A stretch of 21,278 nucleotides of DNA. Origin: a virus. Below, piece by piece: positions 13,398 through 20,595 of the stretch. Under the pieces are notes generated by a model. That model saw only the letters and a list, made by a program, of their open reading frames with translations, was not told where the DNA came from and ran no database searches. The position numbers were made by a program, and so were the translations under genes. Position 1 is the first letter of the stretch, and each line of letters starts with the position of its first letter. The stretch covers positions 1 through 21,278 of IMG/VR virus record IMGVR_UViG_3300009151_000482; one strand, 5' to 3'.

Positions 13398-14402
13398 ATG
13401 GCTGAAAAAAATGATAAGCCAGAAGAAATTAATGTTACGGAGAGCCAAGACGGTTCTGCAACAGTAATTTTGACTGAAAAGATGATCGGTGATGACGACA
13501 ACGCTGAACCCGCAGTCAAGGCTGAGGGCGGCGCTGTATTGGAAGAAGATACAGACCATCCTGATGATGATGAAGAGCTTCGGCAGGCTAAAAGAAACCG
13601 TCGTCGCGCCAAGAAAGACCTGATCCGCAAGACGAATCAGGAAAAGGATGCTCGTTTGACTGTTTTGAACAGGGAAAACGAAGAATTCCGTCAACGCCTA
13701 AGCCAACTGGAGCGCAATACCAAGAGTGAGCAAGTAACTCGCATCGAAAAGGGTATAGAGGACGCCAATGTGCGCCTTGAATACGCCAAGATGAAGCTTG
13801 CAGAGGCCACAGAGAACAATGATGGTCAAGCAATGGTCGAGGCTCAGACTCTTTGGCAGAGCGCACAGGAAGAAGTGCGTAATTTAGGCTACATGAAGCA
13901 AACGGCTAATCAGGAGCTTAATAAGCCCCAAAATGTCCGAGAAGAGCCAGCGGTTGACCCTGAAGTTGCGAGGTTTGCGTCGAACTGGGTAGCCAAGAAT
14001 AGCTGGTATGACCCTAGCGGCAGGGACTCCGACAGCAGGATCGCAAAGAAGATTGACGAACTGATGACGGCGCAGGGCTGGAATCCTACCGATAGAGATT
14101 ATTGGGAAGAATTGGATAGCCGCTTGCAAAAAGAGTTGCCACATCGCTACAATGATGGTAATGATAGTGCATATCGTAATGAGAACGAATCCCGTAACGA
14201 AAGACGACCAAGGAATATTGTGGGAAGTGCTGGGCGTGAAGCTTCAGCGGCTTATGGTGGTTCCAACCGCACCCAACTTGTTTTGTCACCCGAAAGAGTC
14301 AGGGCGATGAGGGAAGCTGGCGCTTGGGACAACAAAGAGCGCAAAGCGAAAATGATCCAAGAGTTCATAAAATATGACCGCCAAAACGGTCGCCACAATT
14401 AA
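13398..14402 (+). CDS. scaffolding protein (putative)
   Basis: A 334-aa, charge-rich protein immediately upstream of the capsid genes, as expected for an internal scaffold that shapes the prohead and then leaves. The acidic N-terminus (about 1-75) carries one ESQDGSATV motif like those in the portal. A long predicted coiled coil spans about 75-180 (for example LNRENEEFRQRLSQLERN). The C-terminal part contains a conserved WVAKNSWYDPSGRDSDSRIA block and ends in a basic helix that could bind the coat protein. The ATG at 13398 is preferred to 13392 because GAGGA (13386-13390) is seven bases before it but only one base before the other. Confidence 0.75.
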   Translation: MAEKNDKPEEINVTESQDGSATVILTEKMIGDDDNAEPAVKAEGGAVLEEDTDHPDDDEELRQAKRNRRRAKKDLIRKTNQEKDARLTVLNRENEEFRQRLSQLERNTKSEQVTRIEKGIEDANVRLEYAKMKLAEATENNDGQAMVEAQTLWQSAQEEVRNLGYMKQTANQELNKPQNVREEPAVDPEVARFASNWVAKNSWYDPSGRDSDSRIAKKIDELMTAQGWNPTDRDYWEELDSRLQKELPHRYNDGNDSAYRNENESRNERRPRNIVGSAGREASAAYGGSNRTQLVLSPERVRAMREAGAWDNKERKAKMIQEFIKYDRQNGRHN

Positions 14403-14419
14403 TCTAAGGGGAAAACATT

Positions 14420-14968
14420 ATGGGTGAGTCTCGACTTAAGAAATCTCTCAGTGCTGGTGGACGCGAAGATCGCGCAAGCGAGGATGCAAGCCGTTCAGCA
14501 CCGGAAGACAAGTTCATTTCTACGCAGGAACGTCGCAGGATGTGGAGCGAGGAATGGACGCAATCAGCATTGCCAAAACTGCCCGAAATAACTGGGTGGC
14601 ACCTTTGCTGGCTTTCAACAACCAACAGCTACGACAGCATCGATAAGCGGATTCGCTTGGGGTACGTTCCAGTTAAGTCTGAAGAGATACCCGGCTATGA
14701 AGACTATCGCGTGAAGTCTGGTGAGCATGTAGGCCATGTGTCATGCAACGAAATGTTGTTGTTCAAGTTGCCTATGGATATTTATCAAGAGATCATGGTT
14801 TATCAGCATCACGATAAGCCGCGTGAAGAAGCCGAAAAGATTCGGGTTCAAGCTGAAAGTCTCCAAGGGCAACGCGATAGCAACGGTCGTTCGCTTGTAC
14901 AAGTTGAGGGCGAAGGTATTGGCAGTATTGAAAAGCAACCAAACCGTACACCCGTATTTGCGGGTTAA
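14420..14968 (+). CDS. conserved head-module protein of unknown function, 182 aa
   Basis: A 182-aa soluble protein between the scaffold and capsid-module genes. The N-terminal 35 residues are charged and probably disordered. The core has GWHLCWLSTTNSYDSIDKRI (about 59-78), RLGYVPVKSEEIPGYEDY and a C-terminal helix LLFKLPMDIYQEIMVYQHH (about 112-130) followed by a charged helix. AAGGGGA precedes the ATG by about seven bases. I have the impression that similar proteins occupy this slot in related environmental podovirus-like genomes, but I know no biochemical role. A head-assembly or minor structural role is inferred from its place only. Confidence 0.75.
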   Translation: MGESRLKKSLSAGGREDRASEDASRSAPEDKFISTQERRRMWSEEWTQSALPKLPEITGWHLCWLSTTNSYDSIDKRIRLGYVPVKSEEIPGYEDYRVKSGEHVGHVSCNEMLLFKLPMDIYQEIMVYQHHDKPREEAEKIRVQAESLQGQRDSNGRSLVQVEGEGIGSIEKQPNRTPVFAG

Positions 14969-14982
14969 TCAAGGAGAAAGTT

Positions 14983-15579
14983 ATGTCTGCAACTAACGCT
15001 CCGTTCGGCTTGCGCCCTGCGTTCCATCCCTCTGGTCTGGATCGCGCTCAGGCGCTTGCTGGCGGCATTGTTTCTGGTTATGCCAGCAACATTTTCAAAG
15101 GTCAACCCGTCCAATACGGCACGACCGCCAATAGCGGCACTCTCGGCACCATTATCGTAGCTGGTGCTACCGGTGCTTTTGTTGGTGCTTTTTCTGGTGT
15201 CCAATGGACGGATACGACGGGCCGCGCTCGTGTTTCCAACTACTGGCCTGCCAGCACTGCGTATACCGCAGGGACTTGCACTGCTTATTTCTACAACGAT
15301 CAAAACATCGTTTATGAAATTCAAGGCGATGCAACGATTGCACAAACTGCAATTGGGAACGAATACAACTTCAGCGCAGTTACCGCTGGCTCTTCTACCA
15401 CTGGCTTGTCGGCTTGCACCCTTGGTGTATCGACTGCTGTTGGTAACGGTGTCCAAGGTCAAATGCGTATCGTTGATTTGGCTCCGTATGTTGATAATGC
15501 TTGGGGTGATGCGTTCACTATTGTTCGCGTCGTTGTCGCTAACTCGCAATTCTTCGGTGCTGTCACCGCGATTGCTTAA
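14983..15579 (+). CDS. putative capsid decoration or minor head protein, 198 aa
   Basis: A 198-aa protein rich in Ala, Gly, Thr and Ser, low in charge, with alternating strands and the starting pattern NAPFGLRPAFHPSGLDRAQ. Segments such as NIFKGQPVQYG and GAFVGAFSGVQW suggest a compact beta fold. It sits 17 bases before the major capsid gene and has a strong AAGGAG ribosome-binding site, so it is probably made in large amount with the capsid protein. Composition and position suggest a head decoration or cement protein. There is no signal peptide. A role as second capsid component is an inference; no named family is certain. Confidence 0.7.
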   Translation: MSATNAPFGLRPAFHPSGLDRAQALAGGIVSGYASNIFKGQPVQYGTTANSGTLGTIIVAGATGAFVGAFSGVQWTDTTGRARVSNYWPASTAYTAGTCTAYFYNDQNIVYEIQGDATIAQTAIGNEYNFSAVTAGSSTTGLSACTLGVSTAVGNGVQGQMRIVDLAPYVDNAWGDAFTIVRVVVANSQFFGAVTAIA

Positions 15580-15596
15580 TTAAGGGAGTCTAGACA

Positions 15597-16511
15597 ATGG
15601 CTGCTCCAATGCGTAGTACTGACTTTCGGAGTATCGTTGAGCCGATCCTCAACGAATGCTTCGACGGTGTTTATGACCAACGTGCCGATGAGTGGAGCCG
15701 TGTGTTCCGCGAAGAAGATGGCATTCCCCGCAACTATCACGAAGAGCCTGTCCTGTACGGCTTTGGTGCTGCACCGCAACTGCCTGACGGCACGCCGGTT
15801 ACGTACCAACAGGGTGGTGTGCTGTTCCTCAAGCGTTACCTCTACAAAGTGTATGGCCTTGCCTTCGCTTTGACCAAGGTGCTGGTTGAAGACGGTGATC
15901 ACATCCGTATCGGTCAAGTTTATGCACGCCATCTGGCGCAATCTTTGGTGGAAACCAAAGAACTGCTGGGTGCCAACGTGTTGAACGTGGCTTTCAACGC
16001 TGCCTATCCGGGCGGTGACGGCGTGTCGCTGATTAGCACTGCTCACCCTATCGTGAACGGCACTTTCAGCAACCAACTGACGACCTCTGCGAACCTTTCG
16101 CAAACTTCGCTTGAGCAAATGCTCATTCAAGTTCGTCAAGCGGTGGACAACAACGGTAAGAAGATTCGTCTCGTTCCGCGTCAACTCGTGGTCGCGCCGG
16201 GCAACATCTTCCAAGCTGAAGTCCTGCTGAAGAGCGTTCTGCGTGCTGGCAATGCAAACAACGACATCAATCCGGTCAAGTCAATTGGCTTGCTGGATGA
16301 AGGTGCCGCTGTTCTGTCGCGTCTTACCTCGCCTACGGCGTGGTGGGTGCAGACGGATGCGCCGGAAGGCATGAAGCTTCTGATGCGTCGTCGCCTTGAA
16401 AAAACCATGGAAGGTGATTTCGAGACCGACAGCATGCGTTACAAAGCGACTGAGCGTTACGATGTCGGCTTTACCGACCCGCGTGCTATGTATGGCACTG
16501 CTGGCGTCTAA
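15597..16511 (+). CDS. major capsid protein
   Basis: The 304-aa main shell protein, most likely of the HK97 fold. Supporting patterns are the mid-protein DGVSLISTAHPIVNGTFSNQ (about 141-160), RLVPRQLVVAPGNIFQAEVL (about 190-209), SPTAWWVQTDAPEG and the C-terminal R-rich TDSMRYKATERYDVGFTDPR segment; these match the conserved core of many phage coat proteins, including the Mu gpT-like group. Its place after scaffold and decoration genes agrees. There is no N-terminal delta domain or linked protease, consistent with the separate scaffold gene upstream. AAGGGAG precedes the ATG, and a very strong hairpin follows the stop. Confidence 0.88.
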   Translation: MAAPMRSTDFRSIVEPILNECFDGVYDQRADEWSRVFREEDGIPRNYHEEPVLYGFGAAPQLPDGTPVTYQQGGVLFLKRYLYKVYGLAFALTKVLVEDGDHIRIGQVYARHLAQSLVETKELLGANVLNVAFNAAYPGGDGVSLISTAHPIVNGTFSNQLTTSANLSQTSLEQMLIQVRQAVDNNGKKIRLVPRQLVVAPGNIFQAEVLLKSVLRAGNANNDINPVKSIGLLDEGAAVLSRLTSPTAWWVQTDAPEGMKLLMRRRLEKTMEGDFETDSMRYKATERYDVGFTDPRAMYGTAGV

Positions 16512-16524
16512 GCAATAAGGGCTA

Positions 16525-16549
16525 TGCGGGGGAGCCTAAATCCCCCGCA
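16525..16549 (+). terminator. strong hairpin after the capsid gene
   Basis: TGCGGGGGA (16525-16533) pairs perfectly with TCCCCCGCA (16541-16549) around a seven-base loop. This is the most stable stem seen in the window. It begins 13 bases after the capsid stop codon. There is no U-tract after it, so it may be an mRNA 3'-end stabiliser or a partial terminator that raises capsid expression over downstream genes. Confidence 0.55.
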
Positions 16550-16584
16550 CTACATTCGGCTAAACTTTTCAAGGAGCAAGCCAA

Positions 16585-17550
16585 ATGCCTCAATTTTCAG
16601 ATGATCTGTTTCTGGGAGCCGCACAGGGCTATCAGGGCATAGGTATTTACGCGAACTCAGCTACTTTTACGGGTTCAATTTCCACTACAACTCTTACTGT
16701 TACTGCCATGTTGTCGGGCGATCCGATCACTCTTGGCATGTATCTGTCTGGCGCTAACGTCGCGACTGCGAACTGCTATATTACTGCGTTCGTAACCGGC
16801 ACTGGCGGCACTGGTACCTACACGGTTAGCGCATCGCAAACTGCTGCAAGCGCAACTATTGTTGGTGCTGGCAATGCATTCTTGAACGATCCGGCTCCGA
16901 TGGATGTTGGCGTTGGCCCTCTTGGCCGCGTCTATATCTGGGATAGTGTCCCGCAGGCTTTGATTGCAAACAACATTGCGGCTACGCAAACCGCTGCTGG
17001 TGCAGGTTCATTGACCCTGACTGCTGGCACCAACGTGAAATCAGTTGTTCGCGCTGACGGCGTGACTGTTCTCCAGTTGGATTGCCCTCGCGCACTGAAG
17101 GTAGTTTGCTCAACGACTGCGCGTGCGATGACGGTCAGTGGCTATGATGTTTACGGTCAGGCGATGACTGAAACTATCACGGTGGCTGTTGCTGGTACTG
17201 CCGTTTCAGGTAAGAAGGCATTCTACCAAGTGACTGGCGTGACCATCGCCGGTTCTGCGACCGCTTGTATTGTTGGCACGACTGATATTTTGGGTTGTCC
17301 GGTGCGTATTCTGGACAATGCTTATATCGTTCATGCTGGCTACAACAACACGCTTGCAGACAATGCTGGAACCGCTACCGCTGCTGATACTGCCGTTGCC
17401 AGTGCAACCACTGGTGATGTTCGCGGCACGTTCTTGCCTGCATCCGCAACAGACGGTATCAAGCGTTTGGTTGTCACAGTTGCTCTTCCGGCAATTTCGG
17501 TTGGCCCGAACGCAACCCGCACTGGCGCGTTTGGCGTCACGCAAGCTTAA
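16585..17550 (+). CDS. putative head decoration/fibre protein with inserted beta module, 321 aa
   Basis: A 321-aa Ala/Thr/Gly/Val-rich structural-type protein. The N-terminus ([18 protein letters not shown]) and the segment [20 protein letters not shown] (about 104-123) look like one continuous domain interrupted by a module at about residues 27-95. That module runs from [19 protein letters not shown] to [20 protein letters not shown] and resembles a beta-rich module found inserted in many phage structural proteins. The C-terminal half contains [28 protein letters not shown] and [19 protein letters not shown] precedes the start. The position directly after the capsid gene supports a decoration or head-surface role. 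Confidence 0.75.
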   Translation: MPQFSDDLFLGAAQGYQGIGIYANSATFTGSISTTTLTVTAMLSGDPITLGMYLSGANVATANCYITAFVTGTGGTGTYTVSASQTAASATIVGAGNAFLNDPAPMDVGVGPLGRVYIWDSVPQALIANNIAATQTAAGAGSLTLTAGTNVKSVVRADGVTVLQLDCPRALKVVCSTTARAMTVSGYDVYGQAMTETITVAVAGTAVSGKKAFYQVTGVTIAGSATACIVGTTDILGCPVRILDNAYIVHAGYNNTLADNAGTATAADTAVASATTGDVRGTFLPASATDGIKRLVVTVALPAISVGPNATRTGAFGVTQA

Positions 17551-17561
17551 AGGGGAATGAC

Positions 17562-19481
17562 ATGGGTCAATTCAAACCGATGGTGAAGATGGAAACCACT
17601 GAGCCTTCAGTCATTCTGAAGCTTAAAAGGGGTGGCAAGGTAGCCGCAAAAGCTTCGATGGAATCTAGTCACAGCCCGATGCAAAATAAAACTCGTGCCA
17701 TGCATGCCGCTATGCATTCAGAGAGTGGCAAGGCTCCGAAGAAGCCGTCAATGTCGGAGCGTCGTCGTGCCATGAACCCGCAGATGTATAAAAAGGGTGG
17801 CAAGGTCGCTCATAAGCTTGATGGCGGGATGATGGGCGCTCCTGCGGCTATGCCGCCTGCGATGCCGCCTGCTATGCCTGCTGCTCCGATGCGTGCGGCT
17901 CCGGCTGCTATGGCTCGTCCTGCGCTGGCTGGCATGACGCCTGCTCAACGTGCTGCGCGTGCCGCAATGGTTCGCAAAGCCCTGACCGGCATGAAAAAGG
18001 GTGGCGCTGCCAATTCCAAATGCGCGTCTCTGGAGCGCGAACTTAAGCACCATGAGTCGCTCTCTGCGTCGAAAGCGCACAAAGCTTCGGGTGGTTCTAT
18101 TAGCAAGTTCGTTAACACCAAAGTCGATGATGGCGATCATCATGACAAAGCGCATGGCACTGGAGAAGTCAAAGAAGGCAAGCCGGGCGGGTATGCGATG
18201 GGTGGCACCATCTCTGGTAATGCGAAAAAGTATGAAAACACCAAGATGAATACGGCTACGCGTGATAATTCCGGTGGTAGCACTGGTGGTGTTCGCATGG
18301 GCAATGCCGGTGGTTTCAAAAAAGGCGGCAATGTTTCTAATTGGGAAAACCGTCCTGCTGACACCGCGAAGAAAGGCAAATCCAACACCTCGACCGGCAA
18401 TGTCAGGCTTGGTAATGCTGGTGGCTACAGCAATGGAGGGAATACCTCAAAAAAAGCCTACGCTACGGGGGGAATTGTTAACGATGGTAAGGCAGTAAAA
18501 ATGCCGCGCCATTCCGTTAGTCGCCCCGTAGCGAATAGCCTGCAATCCGGTACCTTTGCAAAGGGCGGTAAAGTCGAAAAGGAGGAGAAGCCAAACCTTC
18601 GCCTTATGAAGACTCATACCGGCCCTAAAGGGCATGTAGCCAAGGTTTATAAAGATCGTGACTGGGATGAGCTTCGCGTTAAGTTCTATGATCCAGAAGG
18701 TAAGCATTACAAAGATGCTGATTACCATACGGATGACAAGCAAGATGCTCATGACACCGCTACGGGTCAATTAAACCGCTACAAAAAAGGTGGCTCTGCG
18801 AAGAGGTTTGCTGACGGTGGTATTACGACCCTTGGGTCTATGTTTGCAGATGGAACCACTCCGAAAGGTGGTTTTACTGACACTCCACTTCCCGGCGATC
18901 CCCCTCCAAGTGGTGGTAGTGGTAGTGGTGCTTGGGGTGGGCTAGGAAAAGTTCGTGGTGGCGCTGATGATATTAATAGTGCTTTAAATAATATTAGCAA
19001 ATCTACTTCTGACACAAAGGCAGCACTTGATGGTAGTGGACTTGATAGTGGTGGATTGGGAAAGCCGGGTAATGATCAAGCTCAGTTAAAAAAAGGCGGC
19101 AGAGTAAGGCATAAGGAGTATGCCAAAGGTGGTGATGTCAATTTGTGGACTAAGTTGAATCCTACGTTGAAAGATAAATATAACAGGGTAAATGCTCCTG
19201 CGTATTCTTCTTCGGCTGTAGATAAATCAATTGAGTCTTCCAACCGATCCGGTAAAAAGATTGGAAAATCTGAAGCAAGTAGCATTCACAGGCTCCTAAA
19301 AGGGCGCTATGCAGAAGGTGGTGTTGCAGAAAATAAGATAGAACTTTCAGAAATTCGTAAAAGTGGTGGGCCTAAAAATTTGTTGAATCAAGTATTTGAA
19401 AAAAGAAAACAAATGAAAGAAGGAAAAGGCACATCAAATAAAGAATTGATGGAGCGGTATCAAAAAATGCGGCGCAGTTAA
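17562..19481 (+). CDS. GG-motif repeat protein, 639 aa
   Basis: A 639-aa basic, Gly/Lys-rich and probably largely disordered protein. It holds about 15 copies of an A/K-x-GG-x-(V/I/T) motif, such as KKGGKVA, YATGGIV, FAKGGKV, YAKGGDV and YAEGGVA. Residues about 90-130 are Ala/Pro/Met-rich. Residues about 181-296 contain three imperfect repeats of 37-41 aa, each with a Gly-Gly-(Y/F) turn followed by the motif (PGGYAMGGTIS, AGGFKKGGNVS, AGGYSNGGNTS). A compact domain at about 348-410 contains HTGPKGHVAKVYKDRDWDEL. No known family is recognised. It lies among structural genes and has a GGGGA ribosome-binding site, so a virion or internal protein is plausible. Confidence 0.75.
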   Translation: MGQFKPMVKMETTEPSVILKLKRGGKVAAKASMESSHSPMQNKTRAMHAAMHSESGKAPKKPSMSERRRAMNPQMYKKGGKVAHKLDGGMMGAPAAMPPAMPPAMPAAPMRAAPAAMARPALAGMTPAQRAARAAMVRKALTGMKKGGAANSKCASLERELKHHESLSASKAHKASGGSISKFVNTKVDDGDHHDKAHGTGEVKEGKPGGYAMGGTISGNAKKYENTKMNTATRDNSGGSTGGVRMGNAGGFKKGGNVSNWENRPADTAKKGKSNTSTGNVRLGNAGGYSNGGNTSKKAYATGGIVNDGKAVKMPRHSVSRPVANSLQSGTFAKGGKVEKEEKPNLRLMKTHTGPKGHVAKVYKDRDWDELRVKFYDPEGKHYKDADYHTDDKQDAHDTATGQLNRYKKGGSAKRFADGGITTLGSMFADGTTPKGGFTDTPLPGDPPPSGGSGSGAWGGLGKVRGGADDINSALNNISKSTSDTKAALDGSGLDSGGLGKPGNDQAQLKKGGRVRHKEYAKGGDVNLWTKLNPTLKDKYNRVNAPAYSSSAVDKSIESSNRSGKKIGKSEASSIHRLLKGRYAEGGVAENKIELSEIRKSGGPKNLLNQVFEKRKQMKEGKGTSNKELMERYQKMRRS

Positions 19482-19495
19482 AATAAATAGGACGG

Positions 19496-19511
19496 GGGGC
19501 TTCGGCTCCCT
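19496..19511 (+). terminator. UUCG-tetraloop hairpin, weak terminator candidate
   Basis: GGGGGC (19496-19501) pairs with GCTCCC (19506-19511), with one G-U wobble, around a TTCG loop. The following sequence TGCTTTATA has only a short T-run. It lies 15 bases after the stop of the 639-aa gene, and its loop is the same as in the hairpin at 810-825. Confidence 0.5.
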
Positions 19512-19529
19512 GCTTTATAGGAGAGATTT

Positions 19530-19949
19530 ATGACTATTACCGCTACATCACAAACATTGTTTGATGGTGAAAGAATCGCCATTATGAAGTTCTACGCTTC
19601 AATGAGTACGACTGAAAATGAGTCTGCTGTTGCTAAAGTGACTCCATCGGCTCTTGCGGCTTCGGCGGCAGGCGGTGCTTGCGATGCTGTGAGCATTTTG
19701 AAATGCACTGCATTGACTCACGGTCTTGAGGTTCAAATGAACTGGGCTGCTACGGCTCCTGTTGTTATTGAAACAATTCCGCAAAATAATGCTTACACGC
19801 AAGATTTTTCTGCGATTGGTGGGTTGACAAACAATGCTGGTTCGGGGAAGACTGGAGTAATTACTTTTACTACTTTAGACGGCTCGGCTGGAGATGCATA
19901 CACAGTAATTCTTGAAATGCAAAAGCATTACGTTAATCCGGTGTCTTAG
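19530..19949 (+). CDS. putative structural protein, 139 aa
   Basis: A 139-aa neutral protein rich in Ala, Thr and Ser, with strand-like segments that suggest a beta-sandwich. Notable are GERIAIMKFYASMSTTENES (about 13-32), GLEVQMNWAATAPVVIETIP (about 68-87) and a glycine/threonine-rich end GDAYTVILEMQKHYV. The shape recalls small head or neck proteins of environmental phages, but I cannot name a family. AGGAGAG lies seven bases before the ATG. It follows a hairpin and is nearly contiguous with the next gene (TAG, one base, ATG). Confidence 0.75.
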   Translation: MTITATSQTLFDGERIAIMKFYASMSTTENESAVAKVTPSALAASAAGGACDAVSILKCTALTHGLEVQMNWAATAPVVIETIPQNNAYTQDFSAIGGLTNNAGSGKTGVITFTTLDGSAGDAYTVILEMQKHYVNPVS

Positions 19950-19950
19950 T

Positions 19951-20331
19951 ATGCCAAGCAAATCACCTTCTCAGCATCGCCTGATGGCGGCGGTAGCGCA
20001 TAACCCTGCGTTTGCCAAGAAGGTGGGCATTCCTACTAAAGTAGGAAAAGAGTTTGATCGTGCCGACAAAAAGGGTATGGCTAAGGGCGGTGTTTCTCTT
20101 GCTGTTGGTAGGGGTGAAAAGCTTTCCACAAAACAAGGCGCTGGGCTTACGCAGAAGGGGCGCGATAAGTATAATCGTGAGACAGGTAGCCATTTAAAAG
20201 CTCCGCAGCCGCAGGGTGGTTCTCGCAAGGATTCATTCTGCGCTCGTATGGCTGGCGTCGTGAAGAATGCATCAGGTGATGCGCCTAGAGCAAAAGCTTC
20301 ATTACGCCGCTGGAAATGTTCTGGCTGGTAA
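19951..20331 (+). CDS. small basic protein with DUF6321-like C-terminus, 126 aa
   Basis: A 126-aa strongly basic protein. The N-terminal part has PSQHRLMAAVAHNPAFAKKV (about 6-25), the middle has one GG motif (MAKGGVSL), and the C-terminus has KLSTKQGAGLTQKGRDKYN, TGSHLKAPQP and KDSFCARMAGV, followed by RRWKCSGW. The C-terminal pattern matches what I know as DUF6321, a domain of unknown function common in environmental phages. Two cysteines (C107 region and near the end) might bind metal. No Shine-Dalgarno is evident; the start lies one base after the previous stop, implying re-initiation. Role unknown, perhaps DNA-binding. Confidence 0.72.
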   Translation: MPSKSPSQHRLMAAVAHNPAFAKKVGIPTKVGKEFDRADKKGMAKGGVSLAVGRGEKLSTKQGAGLTQKGRDKYNRETGSHLKAPQPQGGSRKDSFCARMAGVVKNASGDAPRAKASLRRWKCSGW

Positions 20332-20343
20332 AGGATAAGAATT

Positions 20344-20589
20344 ATGAAAAGCGTAATTACTGGTCAGCCAAAATATATAGATAAAAAATTAAATACCATG
20401 CGAAAGCAAGGGTATGTAGTTCAAAAGAGTCATACTCATCCAGACGGTAGCCGCACTTATGTTTTAGATTTGCCTTCAGACAAAACATTTTACGGAAATA
20501 CCGAAACTATCAATAAAGATACTCCGCAAACTGAAAAGCGTGGCGGTGTTATTAAAAAGCACAGTAAATCAACCAAACATACTTGGTAG
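20344..20589 (+). CDS. hypothetical small basic protein, 81 aa
   Basis: An 81-aa basic protein with a short N-terminal helix (KYIDKKLNTMRKQGYVVQ) and a strand-like HTHPDGSRTYVLDLPSDK segment (about 31-48). It ends with KRGGVIKKHSKSTKHTW, which includes one copy of the GG motif shared by several proteins in this window. AAAGGA precedes the ATG by about nine bases. No family is recognised. The gene sits between a basic DUF6321-like gene and the connector gene. Confidence 0.72.
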   Translation: MKSVITGQPKYIDKKLNTMRKQGYVVQKSHTHPDGSRTYVLDLPSDKTFYGNTETINKDTPQTEKRGGVIKKHSKSTKHTW

Positions 20590-20595
20590 CAACCC

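Noticed and set aside
14965-16214. Two long minus-strand frames under the decoration-like and capsid genes
   Set aside because: They are antisense to strongly supported structural genes and reflect the codon bias of those genes; their products show no domain.
17826-17950. Frameshift or assembly error in the Ala/Pro/Met-rich stretch
   Set aside because: The frame stays open with the same codon style on both sides, so a genuine low-complexity linker is the simpler reading.
17562-19481. CRISPR-like array or simple DNA repeats behind the repeated peptide
   Set aside because: The repeats are seen at protein level only; the DNA units differ in sequence and spacing, and there are no conserved repeats with unique spacers.
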